DNA of 64,000 nucleotides from Phytophthora hibernalis (GCA_012656075.1 JAAKBF010000039.1:310001-374000); one strand, 5' to 3'; counted from the first letter of the stretch, positions 33,441-46,179 are shown. The notes: a model not told the origin generated them from the letters alone. Numbers and translations are program-made.

Positions 33441-33635
33441 TGTGTACCATGTTGTACTAAATCGAAATATGTTGTACCAGAATAACTTGTGATTTTAAAT
33501 GGGAATCTACTACGTTGAAGTCACGACACTAACAAACACGGCAGCATTACAGTGAGACAGGCAATTCGACGAGCAAACGTGTGAATGTATTGAATACGTG
33601 GGGCTGTTAGTATGCCTTCCTGTTTTCTGTCGTCT

Positions 33636-34200
33636 TCACTCAATGATGCCCTCAGTGTCACGCAAGCAAAAGCGGAGGTAGCGAAGCCGGTGGAATTGTT
33701 CCAGCTTGTAGCACACGTTACTCCATGTGTGCCCACTGATCATTGATTCTAGGAAAAATAAACTCCACAACCCACACGAATGTCCATCCTTTTGCTTGCA
33801 CTGCTTCCACCGCTTGAAAGTGACGCCGGGGTTTCCGGCCAGTTGTGGTATGACGACCGCTCGCACAGCATCCTCCAGCTTCTCGTAGCATGTGTCGACT
33901 TGCTGACGGTCGAATAGCGTGCACGTAACAGGCGTAGTAGTAAGATCCACGTAGAATGCAACCCAGTGGTAGCCACTCGGGTTCACAATACAAATTTGCA
34001 GTCGAATACCGGTGTGAAAAGCTTCATTCGTACTCGCTGCTTGATTCCGCGTGGATTCTTCTTTAAATACATACCAGTCTGGGCCTATAAATACCACATC
34101 ATCTGCAATATATCGCCGCGTCAAAAAATCAATCCGGCTCGCAAGCACGTGGAGTTCAGCCCCTCTGCCCCCGAACTTTAAAAGTCTAACTCCTTCGATG
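33636..34200 (-). pseudogene. Ulp1-type (C48) cysteine protease domain in transposon debris
   Basis: The catalytic signature of the Ulp1/SENP family is readable: His in PSGYHWVAFYVDL, Asp in CTLFDRQQVD, Gln and Cys in KQKDGHSCGLWSLFFLE. Members remove SUMO-like modifiers; Ulp1 domains are also common passengers of MULE and other plant and oomycete transposons. The domain of about 170 residues is uninterrupted and ends at 33636. Its N-terminal continuation above 34150 is frameshifted. It could be part of a transposon protein or an isolated remnant. No host-gene context is visible. Confidence 0.65.
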
Positions 34201-34249
34201 ACCTCGCCCGCAATGGTACTTGATCAAAGCCATATTCTCTACACTGTCC

Positions 34250-35500
34250 TTTAATATTTCCTTCAAACAAAGTCAACACCAAAATGCGGTGTCAATTTAA
34301 AGGTACTATACCGGATACCTCATTTTGATACGAAACGTACCGGGGTATACGATGAACAGTCACTGAAAGGCGGTGGAGATTCGGGCGAGCACATCTTTAC
34401 ATTGTCGATCCACTTCACCGTAGCTTCAACCTTCGTCATCGCCGCCTTAGCATCGATCACCAACACCATTGCTCTTATCCGGCCTACCGTAGCGTAGACA
34501 AAGTTGTCCCACCTGGCGATTTATAATGCATTGCCATCTTCCCTCTCGATACGAATGTCAATGTCCGTAATAGCTGCGTGCAAGTTGCTCTTGGGCGTAT
34601 ACCAGCTGGCTGTGGAAGCCGCTGCCCACGTTCATCCGCTGGATTGTGTGGGGTGTCTGACATCCCAGCTCCTTCAGCGGAAGAAGTTCGAGCTACGTGC
34701 AAAGATCAGAGTTAGCAGCAGCCTATACATGCCAATGTTTACCTCAAGAAAGACGTACCGTTGGAGCGGCTAAGGTATAGCAATATAGATGCGAGAGGAT
34801 AGACAACAGATCCTCAAGCGTCGGGGGTGTTTTCGACCTGCCAGACATGCGTAGTTTCGCGCGGCGACGGATACGCTGTAGATTCTGTATCTTCTTGGCT
34901 TTGGATTACTTGCGCCTCAATGCCTGATTTTGCTTTACTGCGCGAGAGAATCTTAGCGTTGTTTTAACATCTTCGGAATCAGGGGCACTCTCCGCCTCTT
35001 GTCTTTGTTTCTTTGTCTCTGGTTCCTGGGTTTGACTGTCGAAAACCGCTATAGCGTCAAGAAGGCGGCGGATCTCACCCGCCCGGCAAAGCTTTTCCAC
35101 AGTCTGGGGCAGCGTAAAAGTCGAGTGGAAATCCTCAGCACTCTGGTCGGACATGATACCTTTAACCCCCAACACTCGCGGCGTTTTCGAGGGTGTGTCC
35201 AGCTCTTATCATGTTGTTAAAGACTACACGTTAAAAAATAGTCTTTACTCACACTTTGTATAGTCCCAGATAAGTACGATGTCTTTGTCTGAACGTCAAG
35301 ACTGGATGATTGTGCATGGACACTCTCCTCGCACGGCAATATGACAGCGGCACCACTCCTAGTAAATAACACGTTGTATATCACCCGAGTTGTAGTTGAC
35401 CTTATTGTTGTGAACGCACTTTTCATGAAAGGTTTCTTGTCAAAGTCCGAACGTGACTCCTTGGCTATTCTTCTTTTCATGTGGAACACTCAAATATGTA
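34250..35500 (-). other. Unassigned degraded open stretches
   Basis: Two minus-strand stretches (34906-35175 with a Gln/Glu/Lys-rich tail, and 35217-35489 starting MFHMKRRIAKESRSDF) have protein-like composition but match no family I recognise. They lie between the Ulp1 domain and the zinc-ribbon fragment and may belong to the same transposon. Confidence 0.3.
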
Positions 35501-35545
35501 TTACGCTTAGCGAGACAAAGATATAACTACCTCCATAGCAGGTGC

Positions 35546-36082
35546 CTACTCGCCGGCTTGTTGGACGTCATCATCTGCATGCTCGTCATCATCTGCATGC
35601 TCGCCATCATCTGCATCGTCACCGTCCTCACCACTCCCTTCATCCTCACTAGTGCGGCGTCGCATCTTCCCGAGGCCGCGCATTTGAATGTCCCGGCCGA
35701 CTAGAGGGCGAGGGCGCTCCTTGCCGTTGTTCCACTTGACGTACCATTCCTGATGGCACGTCAAAGTGTTGCCGGATAGTGTTTGGGGCGCACGCGGTCG
35801 CAGAGGTAGACTCTGTTTACATACAGCGTTAGTTCTTTTGCCTGTGTTTTACAAAACGCCACTCACTCACCTCTTGTTTCCGTCGCTGAATAATTCGTAG
35901 AAAAATCGCGTGGCGCAGCGCTCGCCCTTCTTCTGCTTCCTGTTCGAGCACACCTTGCACTGGTGTTGGGGCCTCTTGCGAGCCTTACCCACGTGCCGCC
36001 AATCTGGGAATTCGGTGAGCTTGTGCTCAGAGGACACAACACGCATTGTCTCGGCCAGAGCCGGTGGACCGGGCGACATCAT
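35546..36082 (-). pseudogene. C-terminal zinc-ribbon fragment of a transposase-like protein
   Basis: On the minus strand HQCKVCSNRKQKKGERCATR (near 35950) is followed after a break by TCHQEWYVKWNNGKERPRPL (near 35740) and an Asp/Glu-rich tail encoded by GATGATGAG-type repeats. The C-x2-C ... C-x-x-x-W spacing is the kind of zinc ribbon found at the end of piggyBac-derived proteins. No catalytic domain of such a protein is recognisable upstream. The assignment is tentative. Confidence 0.4.
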
Positions 36083-36212
36083 CTAATAGCAATATAACAC
36101 ACTAGTTTAGTAAAATAACAATGATCAATGTATCTGGTCTGCAACGTCAGCCGCAGTGAGCTCAGTATTTGCGCCTGCACGATACGCAGGAAATTGAAAA
36201 TTTGATCGGCAA

Positions 36213-37900
36213 ATGGCCGTCAATTCACTCGCGTGTTGGTCAGTTCGCAATAGATCTCCAATTCACGAAGTAGTAATATACAACATAGATAATGTCAGCA
36301 AGGTGAATATACAACATGTTCGACTTAACCAAAAAAATCCCCGCGGACTTCATGGTAAAGCCACGAAAAAAACAATATGCACATCTCGCAGCTTCTTCAG
36401 TGCATTGCCGTCCTGCGCGAGCACCGCCATCTCTTCATGTGTCATGAGGTCCCAATCCGTTGTTGTCGAGCTCCAGGCGTGTGGTAACTTGATGACTGCC
36501 TCTTTCAGTCATTTCGTAGCCAGTCTCTTCGCCGCATTTTTCTTGCGGCGCCGTCCACAGAACCTTCAATGGCGCTATCTTCCTCCACACCATCCTTGCC
36601 CTTGTCCGCATCCTCATCCTCTTCTCCCTCGTCCTCATCTTCCGCATCGTCCTCCTCTCCGTCATCCGATTTGTCTTCATCGTCTGCACTCACCGCTAGT
36701 TCATGAGCCTCCACATACCTACTAGCAGAGTCCGATCTATCGCCTTCCATGTACGAGTCCAATCTTGCATCGACAAACAGTGACGGGATCGAGTTGGACA
36801 AAACCTCTGGTTCAGCAACATTCTCCAACTCGCAAACGCCATCCAAATCCAGTGCTCTATAGACAACGTTGATGTAGTCATCTACAACATACGGTTAATC
36901 AAACTTGTTGTATAACAGCGCATGTAGTTGGCAGTACGAACCGAGCCGTCGGTCGCGTTGGTGGCGGCGAACGTATTCCGGTTGCAGAAGCGATCGTACT
37001 GGCAGGTCTGCTCGCAAAGCACAACAAATATTATCTTCGCGTCCTCGAATGTGCTTTCGCAACATAACGTACCCTGACAATTCGCTCTCGCAGGAATCTT
37101 CATCGTCCTCGGCAACATGCGGACTTGTTTTTCACTTCTTCTTCCCCGCCGACTTGCTGGACTTGACTGTAGTACGCTCAGCCTCAGCCCTCATCCGCTT
37201 TTTGTCGCCACCACCTCTTTCTTTTGCTTCAACACGGGGTCCAGACGCGTCTGAATATCTATACGAGTCTTGGCACCGCGCTTCTCCTCCTTCTCCAACC
37301 ACAAGCGCTCTATCATCTGTGTGATCTTCTTCTTCATATATTCTGAGACCACCCGGAAAAAACGGCGACTGCTTCTTTGGCCTTCTTCGTATCGGTCGCA
37401 CGCACCTTCCCCTTCCGGGTCTTCTTCGTTTTAAACCTTCGAGGTCGAGCGCTTACCTTTCGCTCGACCTCTCTTCCGCTTCGGCTCCTTTTCCTCATCC
37501 GACTACTCTTCTCCGTCTGACTCTTCCTCCTCGTCCAGCTCCTCCTCTTCGTCATCGTCCGCATCGTGTTCCCCCTCGTCCTTGTCCTTGGATTGCATGG
37601 CCGCAGATACGCGGCGTTCTTCTCCATCGGCGACAGGAGTACTGGGCCAGGAACTCTGACGGGCGTCCGCAGATCCACGTCCTCGGCGCGCTCTCCGGCC
37701 AGGTACGCTTGGTGATCAGCTACGTACCGGATGCGGGCTTCAGCTGGCTGGCCTTCTAGTTTGTCGTCGATGCATTTGCTCACTTTGTCTCTTTTCGGGA
37801 ATGATTCGAAATGACCACTGGCAAGCCTGTTGTTTAGTGGGAAAACGGTGAGTTCTCTTGTACCCTGGTCGCACAGCATACGTGCTGTATTCAATCAAGT
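36213..37900 (-). other. Low-complexity coding-like region (acidic and basic tracts)
   Basis: On the minus strand 37894-37334 starts MNTARMLCDQGTRELTVFPL and runs into Arg/Lys-rich text. 36846-36505 is strongly acidic (long Asp/Glu runs). 37401-37132 is Lys/Arg-rich. Alternating charged tracts of this sort occur in N-terminal linkers of oomycete transposon proteins. I cannot name a function. Confidence 0.3.
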
Positions 37901-38291
37901 AACCCTACCCGCGTGTAAACGGCCAAAGCCCATAAAAGTGCATTCTTTAACATGTTGTCTTTAACAACATGTTATAAAAAATGCAACCGGCGACGTTGTT
38001 ATATACAACCTTGAGTGCTGGGGGTTAATCTAGCATTCGCTTCGATGTACTTCTCCTCTCGAGATCGTGCTCGACGTGTCTTGATAACCTTATTAGTCAT
38101 GCGCAGTGATCTGTTGACCTACAGGACCCGTGGAGATGTCAATCACCGGCGACAAGAGAGAGTGTAAAACTTCGGTGGTGGTATAGATGACTCCCATGCG
38201 TGGTGTTTGCGGAAGTAGATTAAGGTAACAGAAGGGTGTTCATGAATGTGCATGTACATTGAAACGTCTGCGATCCACACGAAGTCAAACG

Positions 38292-39640
38292 TTAGCGACG
38301 TTCTACAAAATCATACGAAACGGTACCGGATATCAAACCGAACTCACGTACTTTGGTATCCTGCACGTGGACAGTGTGCTCATCTCCCTCCTTGGTCGAG
38401 CGAAGCTCCGCTCTTGCGCCATCAACCTTCACTTTGTAGGACGCATCTCCACTGCACGCGTGCTTGTACTCGTCACGAACGAGGCGGTAGGCGTGGGGGG
38501 CTAGTTGTATTGCCAACGCAGCTAACTCGGGGATGCTCGATTCGGCAGCGTCCGGTGTTTGGCGGGTACCTAATCTCTTGAACTCCTTCAAGTATCCCTC
38601 CTCCGCCCATTCTTGCAGTATGATGAGGGCACCGCGTAGCTCGTCAATAGGGCCTTCTCTGTTTACAAGCTGTTTGATCTTGCCCCAACCGCTCTCGATC
38701 CGATTGTTGGTGTGGTTATTCAAGTGCGGCACATAATCCCGGTGGCAGTCCCCCACTCATCCTTGCAGGGTTCCCAGTTTGCGTCAAAATACTCGTAGAA
38801 CTCATCCTTCTTGTCTCCACCGAGCGACTGCTGCATGTCACGACGGTACGCCTGGTACTCCTGCGCGGTTTTGGCTTTCATCATAAGCTGCAGCGCAGTA
38901 ATTATGTCCTTCTTGTCACTGGAGCTTCGGGAGCATCGTCTTTCAACCTGTTAACCAGCCAAAACGGTTCAGTTGTGTGTTCCAATCTCTGTAGAACAGT
39001 GCATACAAAGCTGTACCTGTTTCCGAAAATAGTTGATAACATGAAACTGACACAGAATCTGTCGTGCGTTTGGAAAGGCTTCCACGAGTACGTCCTTCTC
39101 TGAGAAATCCTTATCAGTCACGATAACCCTGATGCGATTCCACCCGCGATTCGCGCCCTTGAACTCCTCCAGACAAAACGTGAGGTTTTCCTTCGTTTCC
39201 CGCGCCACAAGAGAGTGGTGGACGTATTGACCCTGGCAATACACACATATAAAGTGAGAGAACATCCGGTACAGAAGCTTCCGTTTTCGAACAACATGTT
39301 GTACAAAAAATCACCTTCCCGAACACGTCATGAACAAGAAGACTGAAGAGCTTGTAGTAGTTTTTGTTCGTCCCATGCGTCGTGTCAACCACGATCACCT
39401 CGGGGAAGGCTTGAAACAGCCTCTTCTGCCGTGCAGTCTGGAAGCAACGGTGTGAACAAGGCCGGATGAGTTGTTCATCGATACAGCTGCTGAGGTTCCT
39501 TTCGTCTAGCAAAACTCACGCAGCATTTCCAGACTACGCTCTTCGTCGGTCTTGCGTTCGCGGCTATCTCGTTTCGACGCCGCGATCAGGTTGTGAACGT
39601 CGCGCAACTTCATGTTTTTGCCTACACAAACAGAACATGT
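38292..39640 (-). pseudogene. MULE copy E, Mutator-like transposase of a second family
   Basis: From 39640 downward: KLRDVHNLIAASKRDSRERK (N-terminal helical segment), FPEVIVVDTTHGTNKNYYKL near 39380-39400 (first catalytic Asp), a likely intron, then RIRVIVTDKDFSEKDVLVEA near 39125 (second Asp region) with the family's C-x-x-H (ILCQFHVINYF). HTNNRIESGWGKIKQLVN near 38705 follows. The sequence is related to but clearly distinct from the MULE copies at 7-19 kb. Stops and frame changes separate the parts. Confidence 0.7.
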
Positions 39641-39706
39641 CAGCACCTTATTGAAAACACTGGAAAAGAAACGGTACATACCAGTCTTCTCGCGTAAACC
39701 TGAAGA

Positions 39707-40440
39707 ATGCCTTTTGCGGACGACCCCGCCTTCTTCATTTTGTGCACGTCCAACGGCAAGGGCGCTGGGAGCCCACATCAACCAACCGTGCAGACCTTCC
39801 CGTCGTTGGTTGTCAGCTTGCTTTGGTTCGCCCGCTGTACCAGACCGGACATTGCATTTGCTGTACACCGGGCTACTCGGCGCTCCCACGCGCCCCGCCA
39901 AAGCGACTGACGGCCCGCCAAGAAGATCGCGCGCTACCTGAAAGGCACGCTCGACTTTGACTTCGTGATGGACGGCGTGGTCGCCGGTGAGGTCGTGCTC
40001 GAGGCGTACAGCGACGCTGACTACGCTGACGATCGTGCCGACCGCAAGTCCGCGAGCGGCGGCGTGCTGCTCGTAGGCGGCATGGTGGTGGGTTGGGTCT
40101 GCAAAAGCAGGCCAGCATCTCGCTCTCCACGATGGAGGCCGAGTTCGTCGCGGCGTCCCAGGTGACGGCAGAGATGCTCGGGATTGCTGAGCTGCTCAAG
40201 GAAATCGGCTTCAAGATCAAGGCAGCGTACGGCCTCAAGGTTGACAACTAGGCTGCGATCAAACAGATCAAGGGCGAGGACACGTCGGGCCGAGCAAAAC
40301 ACATAGTCATAAGGTACAAGTTCATGAAGGACCTGGCACGCAAAGAGGTGCTCGATGTGACGTACTGCGAGTCCAAGGAGTTGCGGACTGACATCCTGAC
40401 CAAGGCACTTTCTGCGCCGCGGCTTGAGGGCTGGTCATGC
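39707..40440 (+). pseudogene. Copia pol 3' fragment (RT tail and RNase H)
   Basis: Conserved end of Copia pol on the plus strand: LLWFARCTRPDIAFAVHRAT near 39820, RNase H motif LEAYSDADYADDRADRKSAS near 40000, then TMEAEFVAASQVTAEMLGIA and VTYCESKELRTDILTKALS near 40360-40410. An in-frame TAG at 40250-40252 replaces an expected Gln codon after K-V-D-N. No LTR was recognised. It is of a different family from the element at 41.9-46.4 kb. Confidence 0.75.
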
Positions 40441-40693
40441 TGCAGGATTGACTGACCGAGAAGGAGTGTTGGAGGTCGGTGGGGATAGTGGCTTGCGGCA
40501 CGTTACAGCGAGCGGTGCGGCTAACCGAAGCGGCGGTTCGGGTCGAGCCGCAGGAGGTTCATAATGGATAACGGATATCGGTAACGAACCACAAGGAGAC
40601 CAAGGTAACGGACCCCGCCAGCCGGCGCGGTGCGAATACACTATGTTCATCTTTCTCCATCCGGCGCTCACATCTACATCGAAATCAACAGAA

Positions 40694-41431
40694 TGAGCAG
40701 TTCGACGGCCCTAACGAAGAAAAACAAGAAGAAGAAGAAGCGGAGGACGACAAGAAGTCGAACTTCAACCACCAGCGTATGAGGCTTTCTACAACACGTA
40801 CAACCCCGAGAAGGTCGAGGGCGTACCCTCGGTGCTGGCCGAGTACAAGGTCAAAGAGTCCAAACTTTGATGTACTAATGAAGCGTGGTGTATATACTCC
40901 CCATCGACACATTCCCGCACGAGTACTGCGAGTACGGTACCGTGTTCAACAAGTGCAAGCCGAGTACTTCTCCGTCCTCGTCCCACCAAGTACAACCACA
41001 CGGTGGTGGAACTGCTGGAGGTGGAGCAGTAGATCTCGGAGGGTATCACGCTCCAAGAGGTGGGCAAGACCGTCAAGGAGAAGAACAATAATATGATCGA
41101 GGAGGCTACCAAGCGGAAGGAGAACAACAAGGTGACCATCTCCAAGATTTCGCGCAAGGGCCGCAAACTCCTCACTTTCGTCATACATCTCGAGGACTTT
41201 GAGGAGGTCAGCATCATGGACGCTAGCAAACGTCTGGACAAGAAGATCGCCCGCAGCTCGCCGCTGTCCACGACGGACTGGCCCAGCTGCTGATCCAACT
41301 GCAGATTGACTGCGCCACGGAGCTGCTGGACGTGCTGCCGGAGTTTCGGTGTGCACGAAGCCCAGGTCGTCGTCATCGACGAACCCATCAAGCCCGCCAA
41401 GCCCACCAATAAGGGAGGAGGCGAAACGTAG
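40694..41431 (+). pseudogene. Density-regulated protein (DENR)-like translation factor, frameshifted
   Basis: The central part has the DENR zinc-site text IDTFPHEYCEYGTVFNKC (near 40900-40955). The C-terminal part has the SUI1-like domain (NKVTISKISRKGRKLLTFVI near 41125-41185, then LLIQLQIDCATELLDVLPE near 41290), ending with a Gly-rich tail and stop at 41429-41431. DENR works with MCT-1 in translation re-initiation and recycling of 40S subunits. The N-terminal acidic/lysine-rich portion starts at the ATG at 40694. At least three frame changes and a stop in the middle break it. Upstream it abuts the Copia fragment, so this could be either a decayed duplicate or a real gene with sequence errors. 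Confidence 0.65.
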
Positions 41432-41928
41432 TTGGATGTAGGACCCACAGCATCAAGGTTGCTATCAACTCGCATTAACGATCTTTTGCTAGGTCTTACT
41501 TCCATTTAATCATCGTCAGATGCTTCGTTGCACCCCAGTTGCAAATTGATATTCTCAGTCTAAGTCGCAGACGCCCTAGGTGTAGCGGGTCTACCAGAAG
41601 AGTGACAGGGTCACTCTTCAAAGATGGATACACATCGACTCCACGTCATTTATGGTGTGGAACACACCATGTCCACGATACCGACGTGGCACAGCCTACA
41701 GTTCATATTACATATCGGGCAAACTATAGATTACTTAGAAATTGTATTACAGTCCAATTTAAGGTACACCTACAAATATACTCAGTCTTTAAACGCCGCT
41801 ATGCTAGCCACTCAGCTCCGAGCTCGTGAACTGCCGTTCACTAAGAGTTTGAATACTCTTGAAGCTACGCTCCCTCAAGCAAGGTGCTTGTGTGACCCCG
41901 TCACACTAGACGTCCTGAAATACATACT
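41432..41928. other. Spacer before the Copia element
   Basis: No gene was found. It contains GTGACAGGGTCACTC (41604-41618) and GTGTGACCCCGTCACACT (41891-41908), paired short palindromes that may be remnants of another LTR. The open stretch on plus at 41624-42001 has no recognisable protein features. Confidence 0.3.
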
Positions 41929-42151
41929 TGTTGATGTGATGCGTTGCTTGGAAGGCAAATGCCGATTTGAGTTGATTAGTTTACTTAACCTGCTCTACTA
42001 GTCCTTCCTACTTGCTGCCTTGGCCTCGATCTCAGCCAGCCACATGCATTGACCAATGGCATTGCAGCCCGGAACGGTTCAGCCTTAACCGTTCCCCACG
42101 GTCCCAATGTAATATGCGAACCGTGCATGAACGGGGCACAGATGCTCAACA
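41929..42151 (-). repeat. Copia 3' LTR
   Basis: 223 bp, TGTTGA...TCAACA, downstream LTR relative to the minus-strand coding direction. The pol frame enters it and stops at 42085. Confidence 0.9.
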
Positions 42152-45100
42152 CTCCCACGCACGGTGACCTTCTCCTTGATGCCAGTAGCCTCACGTAGGT
42201 ACTTCAATGTCTTGGTCCCGAGTCCCTTCGTGAGCATGACAGCCAGTTGATGCTTGGTGTCGACGTAGTCCACCTTGATCGTTCCGCGTTCCACGTTCTC
42301 GCGTATGAAGTGGTGGCTTATATCCACATGCTTCGTCCGTGCGTGATATCCAGTGTTGCATGCCAATGCAATGGCGCCTTGGTTGTCCTCCCAGACAAGC
42401 GTTCCTCCCACTTGCTCGCGACCCATGCCCTTCAGCATAGCACGAACCCAAAACACCTCTTGTGTGCACAGGCTCAGAGCCATGTACTCAGCTTCCGCAG
42501 AGCTGAGTGCAACCGTCCTCTGGCACTTCGACTTGAATACCACTGGAGCGTCTGTCGTCAATGTTGCCGCCCCAGTCAGCGTCAGTAAACGCTTTGGCCG
42601 AAGCGTTCCCGGAGCCACCTTGATACTCGATGCCATGTTCACGAGTCGACTTGAGGTACCGTAGAACTCGAATAGCAGCCTTCCAGTGTTGCACACCTGG
42701 GTTCTCGAGGAAACGCGACAACTGCGTCACCACATACGCTATGTCTGGTCGGGTACATGTCGTGATGTACATCAGACATCCGACGAGCGAGCGGTAGGGT
42801 CTTGACCGCATTTCAGACCGTTCCTCATCCGTAGTTGGTGACAGCAGCTTCGACAACTTCACGTTTGAAGCACACGGGTCCTCAACAACATTTGTGTTCT
42901 GCTGGTTGAATCGTTCCACCACGTCGTCGATGTAACGAGTTTGCTTAATCATAAGCGTTCCGGCGATCTTGTCGTGGTTGATCTCCATCCCCAAGATGAA
43001 CGTCACCGCGCCCAACTTCTTCATCTCGAAAGCGTTCTTGAGCGCGTCCTTGACTTCACAAATCTCATTGGTCGTCGTCGCAGCAATGATCATGTCGTCC
43101 ACGTACAGGCACACATACACGAAACCGTTTCCAGTGCGTTTCACATAGACACATTGGTCCGCACCGCAGCTCTTAAAACCGTTCTTCAAGAACACTCGAT
43201 GGATAGTCTTGTTCCAAGCACTTACTGCCTGCTTCAAGCCGTAGATAGCCTTCTCTAACTTGCACATCCTGCCCGCGGCGTTCTGCAAACCAGACGGAAT
43301 CTCCATGTAGACAAGTTCCACCAATCCACTGTTCTGGAACGCTGTATCCGCGTCCAACTGTTCCATCACATAGCCGTATGCCGCGCCCACTGCTAGTACA
43401 ACTCGAATCGAGTTCATGTTTGCGATCGGGAGTAAGTTTCAAAGAAGTCTATTCCAAACTTCTGTTTGAACTCCTGTGCGACAAACCGAGCCTTGTATCG
43501 AATCACTCGACCGTTCTCGTCACGCTTCTTGGCAAACATCCAACGACACCCAATCGGACGGGTTGCCGTTCCACGTGGAACAAGCGTCCACGTACCGTTC
43601 CGGGTATGAGAGAGTAGCTCCGCCTCCATAGCTCGACGCCCCTCCGCTGCTTCATCACTTGCAATAGCCTCTGCATTCGAATTCGGCGTGTCCGGAACGC
43701 CGTCGATACTCGCAGCATAAGCCAATACTGCCTCAGCGAGCAAACCGTCTTCGTCTATCATGGCACGCTTCGGAGTTGGAGGTCCGTCGCTCCCTCCGAC
43801 TGCTGTTCTGCGTCAGAACCGTTCTCCAATAGAAACACCGGCTCACGCGATCGTCTCGAGCGTTCCGCCTCAGGGTGAAACACCAAAAGGTCATCATCGA
43901 ACGCTTGTGGTGGTGGATGATACTCGGTTAGCTCGAGTCCTCTCGATGCAGCTTCGGGTGGAAGCAGTTGAGGTTGGTTGGCCTCCTGATCAGGTTCCAC
44001 CTCATCCATTTCAATATCCTGGACATCTTGAACCGGTTCCTCGGCAGATTCCATGGGCTCGTCCATGACAGGTTCGGGCTCCAGTGGTGGAGGAACGCTT
44101 CCTACATCACCGTCCTTGGTCACAGGGATGACCGTTCCATGCTGCGGCGACTGCGTGTCATATATACCGCCCACCTCACGCTCGTCCAGCTTCACCGACC
44201 GCGACACCTTGACTTGGGAAGCGTCCATGTCAAACACTCGGTATCCCTTGACGTTCTCAGCGTTCCAGAGGAACATACACCTGAATCTCTTTGACTCGAG
44301 CTTCGTCCTCTTATCATCGTGAATGTGAGCGTACCCCTGCGACCCAAACACACGCAGGTGGTCCATTCGAGGTTTCACCTTGAAACCCAACTCATACGGT
44401 GTCAAGTCCGTATGCGTCGTGTTGCCGGAACGGTTGATCAGGTAAACCGCTGTATTTACAGCTTCGGTCCACCATTCCGTCGCTACTCCCTTGTAGTGTA
44501 ACATGCTCCGTGCCTTCTCCATGATCGTTCGGTGCATGCGTTCCGCCCCTCCGTTCTGTTGAGGGCTGTACGCGACCGTTCTCTGGTGCACGATACCATT
44601 TCGGCTGCATATCTCGGCAACCGTTTTGTTCACGAACTCCGTTCCATTGTCCGAACGCAGGCACTTCAACCGTTCTACCCATTGCTTTTGATAGAACGCT
44701 TGAGACTCTTTCAGCTTGCTGGCGACCTCGCTCTTGTTTTTCATAAAGTACGCCACTACAAACCGTGAGTTGTCGTCCACGAACGTCAGGACGTACTTGG
44801 CACCACCCTTTGAGCGTTCTCATCGGGACCATTACATCCGTGTGTACTAGTTCCAACACACGCGATCTTTTCGTCATCGACCGTGACGAGAACGCTGTCA
44901 CTATCTGCTTACCCTTCATGCAGCCCCCGCACAAATTTTCGATCCCGTGTTTCACCGCAGGCATACCGTTCGTGGCAAGGTGCGTCTTGGTGATTGCATT
45001 CTTGCTTGGGTGTCCCATGCGAGCGTTCCACAGCTCCCACTCACTATCAGCTCCCGAGTACTGCACGAACCGTGCCTCCTCTTGCTCACAGCCCAGTAGG

Positions 45101-46115
45101 AACGCTTTGCCCACCTTCTTCTCCATAGCAATTGCGCTGTTCGCTCCCCAAATGATACATGAGGAACGCTGGAACTCCACACTCAAGTCGCGCTCAGCGA
45201 GATTTCCCACCGACAGTGAGCGTCTGTCGAGTCCGGGGATGTAGAGCACCTCCATCATGTTGATACGTCTGCCGTCCAGACCAGTCAACTTGACCGTCCC
45301 TCGACCGAGAACGGGTAACTTCTTTCCGTCCGCAATAGTCACCTCAACGCCATCGTCTAGCGTTTCAAAGTCGAATAGGTCGGAACGGTTAGGAGTCATG
45401 TGCGACGTAGCACCACTGTCGACCAGCCATCCAGTAGACCGTTCCTCACCTACGGCAAGTACACCATCGTTTCCGCTGCCGCCGCTCCGTTCCGGGCAGT
45501 CCTGCTTCATGTGACCGACTTGATCACACCCGAAGCACTTGCCCTTGAAACCTCCACTGTTCTTCAGTGGACCGTTTCCCTTGCGACCGTTCAGGAGCTT
45601 CTCCTTCACCTCAATGAGCGATACATCCTTAGAATTCTCCACGATGGATGATATCAGCTCGTACTCCAAGGAAGAGTGCTCAGTAGCACCACAAGCTGCC
45701 GTGCCTCGTCGACAGGCTCTCTTAGCGTCTGCAATCCGACGACCAGTTTATCGAAAGCGTCCAGATGCTTCGCCATGGTCGAACCGTTCTCCATCTTGAA
45801 CTCATGCAGACGTCGTGTAATAGCGACACGGTTGTACAGCGTGGTGCGGTTGTAGAAGTCACGCAGCGTGACCCAAGCGTGCATGGCACGCGTGGCTGAC
45901 CGTATCTTGGTCTGGTGCTGCAGCTCCACGCCTTGAGCGATGATCCCGAGTGCCTTCGCGTCACTAACGAGCCACGCTTCAGTGACCTCGTTCTCCGGCT
46001 TGATGACCTCCACATGCGCGTGTAGTCCCTTACGGGCCAGAGTCATTCGCATGTTATACTCCCAGTGAAAGTAGTTCCCACTCCCAAGGAGGACTTCGGC
46101 GCGCTTGTTCGTCAT
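42085..46115 (-). pseudogene. Copia gag-pol polyprotein, full domain set with frameshifts
   Basis: The gag ATG is at 46115 (MTNKRAEVLLGSGNYFHWEY). Then come a zinc knuckle CFGCDQVGHMKQDC near 45530, protease DSGATSHMT near 45410, an integrase with its HHCC-type zinc region (MGHPSKNAIT ... CGGCMKG) and catalytic core (CLRSDNGTEF near 44660; QQNGGAERMHR), and reverse transcriptase with YVDD at 43094-43105. RNase H has SSAEAEYMALS and the tail YVDTKHQLAVMLTKGL. At least four frame changes separate these blocks, near 45665, 44790, 43760-43420 and 42540. Given 99% LTR identity, some of these are probably sequence errors; treat the coding state as unresolved. Confidence 0.8.
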
Positions 46116-46179
46116 GTCTTGAGCGTTCAGGTGGAGCGTTCTGGTCAGGGTAGTTGTTGCGGCTGTTAACCTGTTAACC

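Noticed and set aside
40789..41505. Long minus-strand open frame opposite the DENR gene
   Set aside because: It is the antisense shadow of the conserved DENR text, with low-complexity composition and no recognisable domain.
42085..46115. Programmed ribosomal frameshifting in the Copia element
   Set aside because: There are at least four shifts at different places and in different directions. Copia elements normally use one frame, so errors or mutations are simpler.
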